Part shown: positions 25,181 through 33,877 of the stretch, one piece after another
How positions within the stretch are numbered: the stretch's first letter is position 1
Layout of the letters: every line of letters begins with the position of its first letter
Source: JAFGXT01 sp963677165
Lineage (GTDB): Bacteria > Verrucomicrobiota > Lentisphaeria > Victivallales > SZUA-371
Reading direction: 5' to 3'
Length of the DNA: 64,000 nt
Assembly (NCBI GenBank): GCA_963677165.2
Contig: CAXXSX010000002.1
Span: forward strand, 2,790,001 to 2,854,000
Notes under the pieces: generated by a model
Database searches by the model: none
What the model saw: the letters and a program-made list of their open reading frames with translations, nothing else
Told to the model about the DNA's origin: nothing
Made by a program: the position numbers and the translations under genes

Positions 25181-25757
25181 ATTGTTTGTCATGTTGAGAA
25201 TTATCGACTTTTTCCAGAATGAATCCTTTTATGATTTTCTGAAGACTTCCAAAGCCATTGATACCAATCTGAAGGATTTTGTCTTCGGAGGTTATTCCCA
25301 GTGAAATTCGGCCTTTCTGCCAGGAGGCCTTCCAGGATTTTGGATTTTTCTGGCTGAACTTGCCAAGGAAATTCAGATGTTCCGTGTCCGGTCCAGAAGA
25401 AAAGATGAACTGCTGAGTAGAGATGCCTCCCAGTGTAAAAAGTGTATACACTTTATATTTTCCAGCCGGAAAGTTGTCGGGGAGCAGCCATTGGAGTTTT
25501 GCTTTATGTTTCTGGTGTCCTTTTTTTCGCAGATATAGCTCGTTTTTCAGTATAAAAGTTTTTTCGGCGTTATGATCAACAACTTTTCCCATAATGAATT
25601 CGGTCCCTGGAATAGAAGCTTTTTTCCCGAATCCGAGAAAGAAACATGGTGAATTGCTTGTGAAGTTGCCGAATTTAACCTCACCAGAACATAGTACTGC
25701 ACTTGTAATTAACAGGGCAAACACGAAAAATCTCTTTAGGTGTTTCTCAAAAAACAT
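25179..25757 (-). CDS. Exported protein of unknown function, locus 2
   Basis: A 192-residue product with an N-terminal signal sequence (about 1-25, FFVFALLITSAVLCSG) and a strand-rich domain (LQWLLPDNFPAGKYKVYTLFTLGG) that looks like a carbohydrate-binding or jelly-roll fold. No catalytic residues are recognised. It follows the glycosidase gene by 59 bases on the same strand, in the same relative position as the coiled-coil protein of locus 1, so an accessory role to that enzyme is inferred. Confidence 0.7.
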   Translation of the reverse strand: MFFEKHLKRFFVFALLITSAVLCSGEVKFGNFTSNSPCFFLGFGKKASIPGTEFIMGKVVDHNAEKTFILKNELYLRKKGHQKHKAKLQWLLPDNFPAGKYKVYTLFTLGGISTQQFIFSSGPDTEHLNFLGKFSQKNPKSWKASWQKGRISLGITSEDKILQIGINGFGSLQKIIKGFILEKVDNSQHDKQ

Positions 25758-25816
25758 TATTTATCTCCATTTTGTTTATATTGGCGACTGTGGATGTTAC
25801 AAACTGCTTTATTGTG

Positions 25817-28198
25817 TTAATAACGCATGAGATAGATGGGGGATGTCGTAACATTTAGTATCAGACTGCTTCCGCTGATAACTGGTTTGACAGGAGTTCC
25901 GAGTTCATTGAATATTTCCACCTTATTGCTTGTTAGGCGGATACTTAATTTTTTCGGTTTTTCCGACCAGAGCATAATAATATCGTTCCTGCCGTTTTTT
26001 ACCCTGAGTTGTTGAATTCCGGAAGGCAAATTTATGTTTTTCAGAATTTCTCTTCCATCCAGCAGACGGCTGGCAGCATTTATCGCACATGCTGCGGGCA
26101 GGGGGTCACCGTAAACATTGCAGAATCCCAGATTGGCTCCGTTTGAATATGGCACCAGATAGGCAAACAATTTTATCCTTTTTTGATTCAGTACCCATGC
26201 AATCTGTTTCGGGACTGCTGTTGCCTGACCGACAACTCCTGTGATGCTGTGTGCCAGGGGGGCAGATACTTCGCCGTAAACTATCGGCTTATCTGTTTTC
26301 TGTTGTGCCAGACCCAATCCTTCAAATGGGGTGTTGCCAATTGTGGAACTATCCATGTTAGGTGCGCCATAAGGATGGGCATGGACATCCAGCCAGTCAC
26401 AATTATTTGCATATCCATGCTTAAACAGTTCAGCCGTTATTCCGGATGAACGGCATAGTGACGCTGATATAAAGGTTGCTTTGGGATTGGCGCGCTTCAT
26501 CGCTTTGTAGTAAAGAGCAGCCGCAGCGCTGTAGACGATTGCTTCCGCGGTAGTTCCTCGACCGGAATGCAGATCGATTTCATTATCGCCGCACCAATAA
26601 TTGATTTTGCCCTTGTAGTATGATACCAGTTTTTCGGCATACGCAGTCAGTACCTTATTGAATTCAGGTGTGCCGTAGAATGGCAGCGGTGCTGATCCGA
26701 ACGGTATTAAGCGTATGCTTTTGGCTGAAGCCATTTCCTGGCTTTTTTTCTGCTGGCCTTTTGCTTCATCTTCGGTAAGAGCCATGAGCTGGCCTTTACG
26801 CTTCTGGTCAGTCTGTACGTATCCCATACTCAGGTCGCCGATCAGTCTAATGTTAAGTTTATTCGCCAGCTCAATCGTTTCGTCTACAACCTTTCTTGGC
26901 TTGAATGTTACGTTGCCCTTCGTGTCGAATTTTATGCCCCAGCGATTCCAGGCCTGAGACATTTTCTGGTGCCAGGTAATACCGGTTTTGTTGAGCCATT
27001 CCAGTTTTGCTTTGACTTTAGCGAAGTCATCGGTATTGGTCATCCAATGTCCTACGCACGCGATCTTGCGGGGAACATCCGTGTTGAGCGATACCGGGCC
27101 GCCAGTGATCGCAAAACTGTGGTGATTGTTATACACCATCACTTTTCCGGAATTGTCCAGCCACTTCAGCTCTACAGAATAGAAGTCCGGCTGGGATGTC
27201 GGTATATCCGATAGCTCCAAGGTCATACTGGCATTACAGTTTCTGTCAAAAGCTAAAGTTTGTTTTGCTTTGTAAACAATCTGATTCATATAATTAGTTA
27301 TGGTAATTTGAAGTTTTTCCGGCACGGCCGCTTTTAATTCCTGAATAGTCAATATGTTATCATCTTTTGTTGGTCGGCGGGTATAGATCCAGTAATTTCC
27401 ACGGGGTCTGTAGCGTTTGATTGGATTACTCTGATAGATTTCGGCTTGTCCTGAGCGGCAGGAAACATGCAGCTTAAGTTTGCCGTTCCAGCTTTTTGTG
27501 GTGAATAATGGAGTTGTCCCATCTAGAGCAGTCAGTTTGGAAAGGAAACCGATACATTCGTTGTTGTTACTGCGGTTGGGATCTGTTACAGAAAACTTAA
27601 TTCCATAAACTTTAGATGATCCATTTAACTGCTCAAGGATCGCACTGAAAGTCCAACTGCTGTGCTTGCCGTTTGACGGCATAACGATTTTTTTTGATCT
27701 GATTTTTGACGGACTCAAAGACTTGATTAATAAACGATTCCAACCCTTATTCAGGTTTAAACGGCAGTATGCTCCGGCTCTTTTTAAGGACTTGCCGTTT
27801 AGCCATTGAAACAAGGTTTGTGAGGTGCCGATTTTTAGTCGCAGGGATTGTTTCTTCTCTGAATGAATATATACAAACGCGTAACTGGCTCCTCCGGCCC
27901 ATTGTCCTGCTCCATCAGATATGTTCTTCACAGGAAACTGGTTTGAGAAGAAATCAACAAGGCCGTCAGATGTTTCCAATTTGATCCATGGCACAAGTCT
28001 TGTTCGATCAGTACCCTGACTTAAGTCCATGTCGCCGGGCTGTGGTGATAAATTAGCTTCATAATTGAACGCAGAAACGGCGAGTCCTCCACGCCCCCAG
28101 CCTGGTCCCCAGCAGACCCATTCCTTGATCATTTCTGCTGGAGCTGCTACTGAAAAAGAAGATATCAGTGCAAATAAAAATACTTTTAATGTCTTCAT
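25817..28198 (-). CDS. Secreted clan GH-A-like glycosidase (GH39/GH5-type barrel), locus 2
   Basis: A 793-residue protein: signal peptide (MKTLKVFLFALISSFSVAAPA), an N-terminal beta-rich domain (to about 370) and a TIM barrel (about 375-700). Candidate catalytic glutamates are in YWCGDNEIDL (near residue 539) and VYGEVSAP (near 642), spaced as in clan GH-A families such as GH39. The C-terminal part (IIMLWSEKP...IYLMRY) resembles the beta domain that follows such barrels. It lies third in the GntR - prepilin-like - glycosidase - accessory order. Substrate unknown; the family number is tentative. Confidence 0.75.
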   Translation of the reverse strand: MKTLKVFLFALISSFSVAAPAEMIKEWVCWGPGWGRGGLAVSAFNYEANLSPQPGDMDLSQGTDRTRLVPWIKLETSDGLVDFFSNQFPVKNISDGAGQWAGGASYAFVYIHSEKKQSLRLKIGTSQTLFQWLNGKSLKRAGAYCRLNLNKGWNRLLIKSLSPSKIRSKKIVMPSNGKHSSWTFSAILEQLNGSSKVYGIKFSVTDPNRSNNNECIGFLSKLTALDGTTPLFTTKSWNGKLKLHVSCRSGQAEIYQSNPIKRYRPRGNYWIYTRRPTKDDNILTIQELKAAVPEKLQITITNYMNQIVYKAKQTLAFDRNCNASMTLELSDIPTSQPDFYSVELKWLDNSGKVMVYNNHHSFAITGGPVSLNTDVPRKIACVGHWMTNTDDFAKVKAKLEWLNKTGITWHQKMSQAWNRWGIKFDTKGNVTFKPRKVVDETIELANKLNIRLIGDLSMGYVQTDQKRKGQLMALTEDEAKGQQKKSQEMASAKSIRLIPFGSAPLPFYGTPEFNKVLTAYAEKLVSYYKGKINYWCGDNEIDLHSGRGTTAEAIVYSAAAALYYKAMKRANPKATFISASLCRSSGITAELFKHGYANNCDWLDVHAHPYGAPNMDSSTIGNTPFEGLGLAQQKTDKPIVYGEVSAPLAHSITGVVGQATAVPKQIAWVLNQKRIKLFAYLVPYSNGANLGFCNVYGDPLPAACAINAASRLLDGREILKNINLPSGIQQLRVKNGRNDIIMLWSEKPKKLSIRLTSNKVEIFNELGTPVKPVISGSSLILNVTTSPIYLMRY

Positions 28199-28299
28199 TT
28201 ATTACCTTATGTTTGTGATGTTTCGGAGTAAAATGATCCCGTGCTGCAGAATCATAATTTTTCAGTTATTTGTTTTTAATAATATTTTGCTAAACAGGT

Positions 28300-29052
28300 T
28301 TACTGTTTGCAATTTCGTGGGAGATATTGTTTTGCCTGGCCAGATAAGCCCATCAGATAGCAATCATTGATTACCGTGTGTTGTCCATGCCCGTCTGCGA
28401 AGACTGAATTGACAAACTGAAAATTACTCACTCCCGCATGAAAAGCCATTCCTTTGGCGTAGTTGTTGCAGACTGGCACTGCAAGGTCAGAAAGGAGGAG
28501 TCTTCTGCTGGCATTTCTATCACGCAGGGTATAGCATGAATTGAAATTGAAGTAGTCTTCGCTTGCAGGATACAGCTTTGTTCTTCTGGTAGCGAAATGA
28601 GCAGCGTAAAAATACGATCCTACGCCTTTTTTATTTTGAGCTACGGTACCTTTATTGTTGTTTGCCGGGCATTTATAGGCTTGGTTGGTTTTAGCTATAA
28701 TTCCGGCTTCGTCCATGTTGCTGGCAGCATTGGTTATGAAGGAATGAAACCATGGCCCGGCACTGTAGCGCAGACCTTTGATATTGATTTTAGCTGTTGA
28801 ATAAGTTCCATAGCTAAGAGTAGTTCCTTGTGGAAAGATTCCATTGTAGTCATTGGCATATAATGTTGCAGATGTTCCCAGCTGTTTGAGGTTGCTCAGG
28901 CATGCAATGCCCTTTGCTTTATCGCGTGCCCGGTTGAGAGCCGGCAACAGCATTGATGCCAGTATTGCGATAATGGCTATCACAACCAGTAGTTCGATGA
29001 GTGTGAAAGGTGAAATTTTTTGATTTTTATTGCTGTGTTCCTGCTGATTCAT
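28300..29052 (-). CDS. Prepilin-like secreted protein, locus 2
   Basis: The 250-residue protein has a prepilin N terminus (FTLIELLVVIAIIAILASML at about 17-36) and the helix NRARDKAKGIACLSNLKQLG. The globular domain includes FADGHG, a variant of the H-X9-DG signature with a longer H-to-DG distance. The residue before the Phe is Pro, not Gly, which would be unusual for prepilin peptidase. It sits between the GntR-type regulator and the glycosidase; an AGGGAGAAAGAA leader precedes ATG 29052. A role in secretion, display or substrate binding is inferred. Confidence 0.85.
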   Translation of the reverse strand: MNQQEHSNKNQKISPFTLIELLVVIAIIAILASMLLPALNRARDKAKGIACLSNLKQLGTSATLYANDYNGIFPQGTTLSYGTYSTAKINIKGLRYSAGPWFHSFITNAASNMDEAGIIAKTNQAYKCPANNNKGTVAQNKKGVGSYFYAAHFATRRTKLYPASEDYFNFNSCYTLRDRNASRRLLLSDLAVPVCNNYAKGMAFHAGVSNFQFVNSVFADGHGQHTVINDCYLMGLSGQAKQYLPRNCKQ

Positions 29053-29088
29053 GTTCTTTCTCCCTTTTTTGTTTTATGTGTGTGAATG

Positions 29089-30141
29089 TTATTCTCCGCA
29101 TGAAATTCCTGGAATAATTTTAGGTGAAATCGGGTTCATATCAACCAGTTGTCCAGGTTTTGCTTCGGTAGACATGAGCTGGCTCAAGCTTGATTCAACC
29201 ATGGCAACCGGATCGAAAACAACTTTACTTAACTTTACTGGTGAAGCAAAATCACAACCGATGTTTGCATGGGTAAGCAGTGCGATATCATCAGGCACTT
29301 TTATTCCTTGTTCGGCCAGAGCCAGTAAAAAGCCGCGACAGACAATATCGTGATGGACAAAAATTGCATCGGGAAGTTTTTTAGACGATAAAAATTCTTT
29401 GCCTTTTTGGTAGCCGGCAATTTCACTGTTTCCCCATTGAACAAATTCAAGTTCAGCATCACTGCAGCTTTTTATGGCTTCCTCTGCGCCACGGCGTTCG
29501 TTGCGCAAGTCTTCCTGCCAGTCGGCATAAGGGACTTCTTCCGGAAGCATTGATACCATTGTGATTTCCCGGTAACCTTTTTCAAGTAAATATTCTACCC
29601 CGATTTTGGCTGACTTGTGGAAATCAAGAGTTACCGGCGATATCCATGGGATTGTTTTCTGCTCCATCAGCCAGTCGGTCAATGGATCGGAAGAATCCAG
29701 TACGACCAGTGATTTTATTTTCCCCGAGGTTACATCACTGCGGACATCATAAAGTGCCCGGTCTGAGCTGATATCAAGGTAAACTTTTACGTTAAGATTA
29801 TGCTGTCTGGCGTAGGTGTTGTAATGCTCAAGCATTCGAAGATATAACGGACTTTCCTCTGTAGAAGGATTATAACCGAATATCAATCCTACCGTATTGG
29901 AAATACTGTGCGATTTCACAAAAGTTCCGCGCTTGGGGCTGCGGTCGATCAAATCCAGTTCAACCAGACGCTGCAGGCTTTTTTGAACGGTAACAGGAGT
30001 AACTCCATATTTTTTCGCCAAACGTGCAGTTGATGGAAGGCGTTCGCCTTCTCGCAGATCCATGGAAATAATGCGATCTTCAATATGTTTCGCGATCTGC
30101 TGATAAACCGGCAGTGCGGTCTGTAACATAAATTCTGTCAT
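29089..30141 (-). CDS. GntR-type transcriptional regulator with LacI/PBP1-like ligand domain, locus 2
   Basis: A 350-residue regulator: GntR winged helix at about 8-75 (PVYQQIAKHIEDRIISMDLR; KKYGVTPVTVQKSLQRLVEL) and a PBP1-like effector domain (TVGLIFGYNPSTEESPLYLR; DDIALLTHANIG). The same architecture as the regulator at 7973. It probably controls the downstream prepilin-like and glycosidase genes, 36 bases away. ATG 30141 and ATG 30129 (MLQTALPVYQ) are both possible starts; neither has a clear ribosome site. A 13-bp inverted repeat lies just upstream. Confidence 0.88.
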   Translation of the reverse strand: MTEFMLQTALPVYQQIAKHIEDRIISMDLREGERLPSTARLAKKYGVTPVTVQKSLQRLVELDLIDRSPKRGTFVKSHSISNTVGLIFGYNPSTEESPLYLRMLEHYNTYARQHNLNVKVYLDISSDRALYDVRSDVTSGKIKSLVVLDSSDPLTDWLMEQKTIPWISPVTLDFHKSAKIGVEYLLEKGYREITMVSMLPEEVPYADWQEDLRNERRGAEEAIKSCSDAELEFVQWGNSEIAGYQKGKEFLSSKKLPDAIFVHHDIVCRGFLLALAEQGIKVPDDIALLTHANIGCDFASPVKLSKVVFDPVAMVESSLSQLMSTEAKPGQLVDMNPISPKIIPGISCGE

Positions 30142-30151
30142 ATATATTTTA

Positions 30152-30204
30152 TTTTATTATTATATGTTAATAATGTATGGTATTATAATAGTATAATAAT
30201 AAAA
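30152..30204. promoter_or_regulatory. Inverted repeats upstream of the locus 2 GntR-type gene
   Basis: TTTTATTATTATA (30152-30164) is the exact reverse complement of TATAATAATAAAA (30192-30204). Between them lies GGTATTATAATA, containing the palindrome TATTATAATA (30181-30190) and the GGTATTATA core also found in the operators at 7605-7710. Possible autoregulatory site; the sequence is very A+T-rich, so chance pairing is a risk. Confidence 0.45.
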
Positions 30205-30275
30205 CAAAAGCAATAGTTCTACAGTTATTTTTTCTTATTTTTTATCGAATCATTGCTGAGGTGAACTCGAAATTT

Positions 30276-31319
30276 TTATTCAGAATCAAGTTCTTCCGGA
30301 TATTTGACTTTGTTGCCGAAGATAGTTTCAAAACATTCTCCATCGAAGTAGTCGGCCTGAATGCTGACTTTGCCGCCGCCTTCCGGCAGGTCTATAGCGA
30401 AGGTTGGTACTGCCAGCGAGGACAGGCGAGGGCGGCAGTAGCGCAGGATTTCACGTCCTTTTTCGAGACCGGTGGCGAAATGGCGGACGCCGCGTACCGG
30501 ATCAATATGGAACAGGTAGTGTGGTTTGACTTTGATCTTGATTAGTTGCCGGAACAAATCTTCCAGTATCGTCGGTTCATCATTCACTCCTTTGAGGAGT
30601 ACGGTCTGGTTTATGATGGGTATCCCGGCATTAACCAATTTCAGACAGGTGCTTTTAGCCTCGGCTGTCAATTCGCGCGGATGATTAAAATGAGTTGCAA
30701 TCCATAGACATGGATAATCGGAAAGAATCGCGATAAGCTCGTTATCGATTCGTTGCGGCATGTATACTGGAATTCGAGTTGCCAGACGGATAATATCCAG
30801 TGACTTGATCCGGTTCAGTCGATCAAGAATTTCCTTGAGTCGCTGATTTGACAGCATTAATGGATCACCGCCCGATACCAGAATTTCTTTTATTTCAGGA
30901 TGTGCCGCATAATAGGCGCAGATTTCATCAAGCTCTGGATTGGTGATATCGCTTGGCGTACTTCCCTGTTTCCAGTAGCGCTTCCGAAAGCAGAATCGAC
31001 AATACGAGGCACAGCGATTGGTGGTGATCATTACTGCCCGGTCGCGGTAGCGGTGAATCAGTCTTGGGACCGCAGTTTGCTGTTCTTCCGCAAGTGGGTC
31101 GAACGAGGCCTCGTGGTCCAGAAGTTCATCGGCATGGGGCAGGCACTGACGCAGAATCGGATCGTTTTCCGGCGCTTTTTTATCAATCAGCGATAAATAA
31201 TACGAGTTCGCCAGAACCGGATAGGCCCGTTCCACTTCGTACATTTCTTCCGGCAGTTCAATTTTCAGAAATTGTGCGATGTCACTAATGTTGTGAAAAA
31301 ATTTTATATCATTCTTCAT
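30276..31319 (-). CDS. KamA-family radical SAM enzyme (EpmB/lysine 2,3-aminomutase-like)
   Basis: A 347-residue radical SAM protein with the 4Fe-4S motif CX3CX2C (Cys103, Cys107, Cys110 in NRCASYCRFCFRKRYW), EILVSGGDPLML and the KPHYLFHIDPVRG block of the lysine aminomutase family, which also uses PLP. The length matches EpmB (which makes beta-lysine for EF-P modification) better than the longer catabolic KamA, but EF-P and EpmA are not in the window. The start codon lies 2 bases after the T-tract of a terminator-like hairpin, leaving no room for a ribosome site. Confidence 0.85.
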   Translation of the reverse strand: MKNDIKFFHNISDIAQFLKIELPEEMYEVERAYPVLANSYYLSLIDKKAPENDPILRQCLPHADELLDHEASFDPLAEEQQTAVPRLIHRYRDRAVMITTNRCASYCRFCFRKRYWKQGSTPSDITNPELDEICAYYAAHPEIKEILVSGGDPLMLSNQRLKEILDRLNRIKSLDIIRLATRIPVYMPQRIDNELIAILSDYPCLWIATHFNHPRELTAEAKSTCLKLVNAGIPIINQTVLLKGVNDEPTILEDLFRQLIKIKVKPHYLFHIDPVRGVRHFATGLEKGREILRYCRPRLSSLAVPTFAIDLPEGGGKVSIQADYFDGECFETIFGNKVKYPEELDSE

Positions 31320-31321
31320 AA

Positions 31322-31356
31322 TAAAAAATGGCCTGATACTGTTTTTGCATCAGACC
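31322..31356 (-). terminator. Terminator after pgi, abutting the KamA-family start codon
   Basis: On the minus strand, GGTCTGAT (31349-31356) pairs with ATCAGGCC (31330-31337) and is followed by ATTTTTTAT. The T-tract ends 2 bases before the downstream ATG at 31319. Confidence 0.7.
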
Positions 31357-31373
31357 TTATAAATCGGCTGTCA

Positions 31374-31487
31374 TGGTGTTGATTTGAGTCTGAAAACTTG
31401 TTTTCAGCCAAATCAACACCATTAATAACGCACCGGGTCGTACCCGGACGTGGTCCAGCGACGGAACGCTGGTCGGCGAAGCCGAAA
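31374..31487 (+). repeat. Structured intergenic repeat, family 1, copy B
   Basis: The best-structured copy. TGGTGTTGATTTG pairs with CAAATCAACACCA (13 bp) and continues into CTGAAAA/TTTTCAG. Then CCGGGT/ACCCGG, CCAGCG/CGCTGG and TCGGC/GCCGA hairpins follow in order. Positions 31444-31487 match copy A with one difference. It ends 4 bases from the pgi stop codon. Confidence 0.78.
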
Positions 31488-31490
31488 TTC

Positions 31491-33083
31491 CTACTTAACC
31501 GTAAAGACCCAGCCTTTGCCGTCTTCCCAGGTACGGGAGAGGTCAATGCCGAGTTCGCGCTTGTCGTTGTTATCAGCCAGCTTTGCGAGGATTCCGCCGA
31601 CTTCGATCTGATCGTCGGTGCAGCCAATTTTTTCAGCAAATTCAGCGGCGGTACCGCAGAAACCTTTGCTTTCCGGCAGGTTGGCTTCGATAGAATTCAG
31701 CAGGTCAATGATACTTTTGCTGGCAAGTTTGTAAGCCTGAACTCCCGGCTGATGGAATGCGTTGATATTGATGAATTCAGCGTAAACTGCTACGGCGCGT
31801 TCGTACAGGGCGATGATCATGCCGAGGTTGAACTCGTCAATTGTGCGGATAGACATTTCGATAACCTGGCGGCCTTTTCCGCGCAGTGCGGATGACAGTC
31901 CGGCTTCAAAACCGTGAAGGTAATCACCCATGTTGATTTTGCCGTCCATTGGAAGGCCGGCGGCATCTTCCATTACTTCAATGAAAGTCACGAAGAAGTC
32001 ATCACGGCCATCATTGAGCTGCTGGATGAATGCGTGTGCGTCAGTACCTCCCTTGTTACCGAATACATTCAGGCCCTGGTAAACAGGTTTTCCATCGAGG
32101 TCAAGTTCTTTTCCCAAGCTTTCCATAACCAGCTGCTGGAAGTAACGTGACAGTAGAACGAGGCGGTCAGCGTAAGGTACGATAACCATGTTGCGGTCGC
32201 CTTTGCCTTTGCCGGCAATATACCACATTGCAGCGAGCATGTAGGCCGGGTTGCAGCAGTAACTTTCGTTGCGGGTCCACTCATCCATGTGGCATGCGCC
32301 TTTGAGAAATTCCGCGAAGTTTACGCCGGTCAAAGCTGCCGGAAGGTGTCCGACAATACTGGTTTCACTGGTGCGTCCGCCGATGGATTCAGCCATTTCC
32401 ATGACTTTCAGCCAGCCGTTGCCGCGTGACAGCTGGTCGAGCTGACTGTCTTTCATGGTGATGGCGCAGGCATGTTTTGCGAATTCCAGGCCAGCTGCTT
32501 TATAAGCGCTTTCCATGGCGATCATGTTGTTCTTGGTTTCCTGAGTACCGCCGGATTTTGAAATACTGGCAACCAGGGTTTTTTCGAGGTCGACAACCTG
32601 AAGAACGTCACTGACTCCGGCAGAGTCGGTGTTATCAAGGAAATAAATTTTCAGGAAATTATCGCGTTTATCGGCGGACAGTTCATTCCAGTACGGGCCA
32701 TTGATGGCGAACTGCATGAGCTGAGGACCAAGGGCTGAACCACCGATACCGTTGATTACGGCATATTCAAATTTTTTGCCGGTTGAACCAGTGATTTTGC
32801 CTGAGCGAAGGTCTTCGGCAAAGGCTTCGACTTCTTTGAACAGTTCAGACTTGGCATAGTCGATACGGTCGGTGAAGTGAGTTACTTTGCGGTTTTCGTC
32901 GGGATTCTTGATGGCGCCGCCTTCAAGGTTTTTCATTTCTTTTACGGCACGGTCGAATTTGTCGCTGAGTGCTTCGAGGTCGGCATCATCAAATTTCATT
33001 CCGGCAAAATTGACGGTAAAATCTGATTCGGGGCATACCAGGGTATACTTCTTGTTGCGTTCGATCCAGGTTGCTTTGTCCAT
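31491..33083 (-). CDS. pgi: Glucose-6-phosphate isomerase
   Basis: A 530-residue sugar isomerase. The sugar-phosphate binding SIS blocks are clear: NGIGGSALGPQLMQFA and ASISKSGGTQETKNNM, with FGNKGGTDAHAFIQQL and a C-terminal QPGVQAYK motif. It interconverts glucose 6-phosphate and fructose 6-phosphate. It is flanked by structured repeats of both families (family 1 just after the stop, family 2 in the leader) and followed by a terminator, so it is probably transcribed alone. An AGGAG site precedes ATG 33083. Confidence 0.94.
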   Translation of the reverse strand: MDKATWIERNKKYTLVCPESDFTVNFAGMKFDDADLEALSDKFDRAVKEMKNLEGGAIKNPDENRKVTHFTDRIDYAKSELFKEVEAFAEDLRSGKITGSTGKKFEYAVINGIGGSALGPQLMQFAINGPYWNELSADKRDNFLKIYFLDNTDSAGVSDVLQVVDLEKTLVASISKSGGTQETKNNMIAMESAYKAAGLEFAKHACAITMKDSQLDQLSRGNGWLKVMEMAESIGGRTSETSIVGHLPAALTGVNFAEFLKGACHMDEWTRNESYCCNPAYMLAAMWYIAGKGKGDRNMVIVPYADRLVLLSRYFQQLVMESLGKELDLDGKPVYQGLNVFGNKGGTDAHAFIQQLNDGRDDFFVTFIEVMEDAAGLPMDGKINMGDYLHGFEAGLSSALRGKGRQVIEMSIRTIDEFNLGMIIALYERAVAVYAEFININAFHQPGVQAYKLASKSIIDLLNSIEANLPESKGFCGTAAEFAEKIGCTDDQIEVGGILAKLADNNDKRELGIDLSRTWEDGKGWVFTVK

Positions 33084-33110
33084 GATCTTTTCTCCTGTAA
33101 AATATTAACA

Positions 33111-33182
33111 ATCCGTATGACGGATAGCGTTTATACCGCTTCAGGTTTTGCGCATTGCGCTATGGAAGCGGAAAACATAAAT
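33111..33182 (+). repeat. Structured intergenic repeat, family 2, copy 2
   Basis: Begins with the perfect hairpin ATCCGT-ATG-ACGGAT (a near-identical 15-mer is at 1133-1147), then ACCGCTTC...GAAGCGG arms enclosing GCGC-ATT-GCGC, ending AAAACATAA. It lies upstream of the pgi start. The rest of the 314-base gap to 33397 is A+T-rich with no other gene. Confidence 0.6.
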
Positions 33183-33397
33183 ACACCGGGAGTAATTGTT
33201 TAACTCTCCGGGTTGCTTATTATTAAATAAGATTCATAACCGAAAAAGCAATGTAGCTGTATGGCTGGAAAAATCCAGTGCATTACGATAATTTCTTAAT
33301 AGATTGAAAGGCTTTTTAATAATATGACTGCTTGTTAAAGTGTTTTAGTTATGTTATTGTTATGTCTTTAACTTATATCTATTGAGGAGTTGTAGTC

Positions 33398-33520
33398 ATG
33401 AGTGAAAAGAAGAAGAATCCGGATTGTCCCTGTACTTATCCGTGCCCTCGGCACGGAGATTGTGACGCATGTCAAAAATATCATCACAGTACCGGTACTA
33501 AAACTGCATGTGGAAAATAA
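33398..33520 (+). CDS. 40-residue cysteine-rich small protein
   Basis: A short complete frame with a strong TTGAGGAG site before ATG 33398. It has six cysteines in C-P-C-T-Y-P-C-P-R-H-G-D-C-D-A-C-x3-H-H order plus a late Cys, a pattern that suggests a zinc or iron-sulfur knuckle. It resembles DUF6485-type small proteins of anaerobes from memory only. It precedes the DUF493 gene by 22 bases on the same strand, so they are probably co-transcribed. Function unknown. Confidence 0.75.
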   Translation: MSEKKKNPDCPCTYPCPRHGDCDACQKYHHSTGTKTACGK

Positions 33521-33542
33521 TTTTTAAACGGAAGAATTTTTT

Positions 33543-33806
33543 ATGAGTAATGAAGAGCAGCAGCTGGAATTTCCGGTTGACTGGAATTACAAAATAATTT
33601 GTCTTGAAAGCGATGACAAGGTGTTGGACAGGATTGTTGAAGTATTAAGGTATCATGGTTGTGATAATACTCCGACTGAGGGTATGAAGTCAAAGAAAGG
33701 TACTTATCGGACGTATAAAGTAACGGTCACGTTCAATGATCTTGACTCCATGCGGAATTTTAGTAATGCATTAAGCGCTGTTGAAGGTGTTAAATTTCTG
33801 CTGTGA
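33543..33806 (+). CDS. DUF493 (YbeD-like) domain protein
   Basis: An 87-residue protein of the ferredoxin-like DUF493/YbeD fold: LEFPVDWNYKIICLE, then a KVTVTFNDLDSMRNFSNAL core and a VEGVKFLL end. The family is small and cytoplasmic; YbeD in E. coli has a regulatory-domain-like fold with unclear function. It follows the Cys-rich small gene, and converges on an acidic-protein gene with a shared terminator. Confidence 0.82.
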   Translation: MSNEEQQLEFPVDWNYKIICLESDDKVLDRIVEVLRYHGCDNTPTEGMKSKKGTYRTYKVTVTFNDLDSMRNFSNALSAVEGVKFLL

Positions 33807-33820
33807 TTATTTTCAGACAA

Positions 33821-33855
33821 TAAAAAAGCGAAATGTGAAGTTATCGCATTCCGCT
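33821..33855. terminator. Terminator between DUF493 and acidic-protein genes
   Basis: AGCGAAATG (33827-33835) pairs with CATTCCGCT (33847-33855) with one mismatch. On the minus strand it is followed by TTTTTTATT, so it mainly ends the leftward gene; it may also act on the + strand gene. Confidence 0.75.
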
Positions 33856-33877
33856 GAATTTATTCTTAAAAAATAGA

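Noticed and set aside
31398..31895. 165-codon + strand frame opposite pgi
   Set aside because: It reads through repeat copy B and then antisense to the conserved pgi C terminus; no independent support.
33084..33397. Promoter boxes for the Cys-rich small gene (TTGTTA...TATTGT near 33332-33360)
   Set aside because: The match to consensus is too weak in an A+T-rich stretch to list as a feature.
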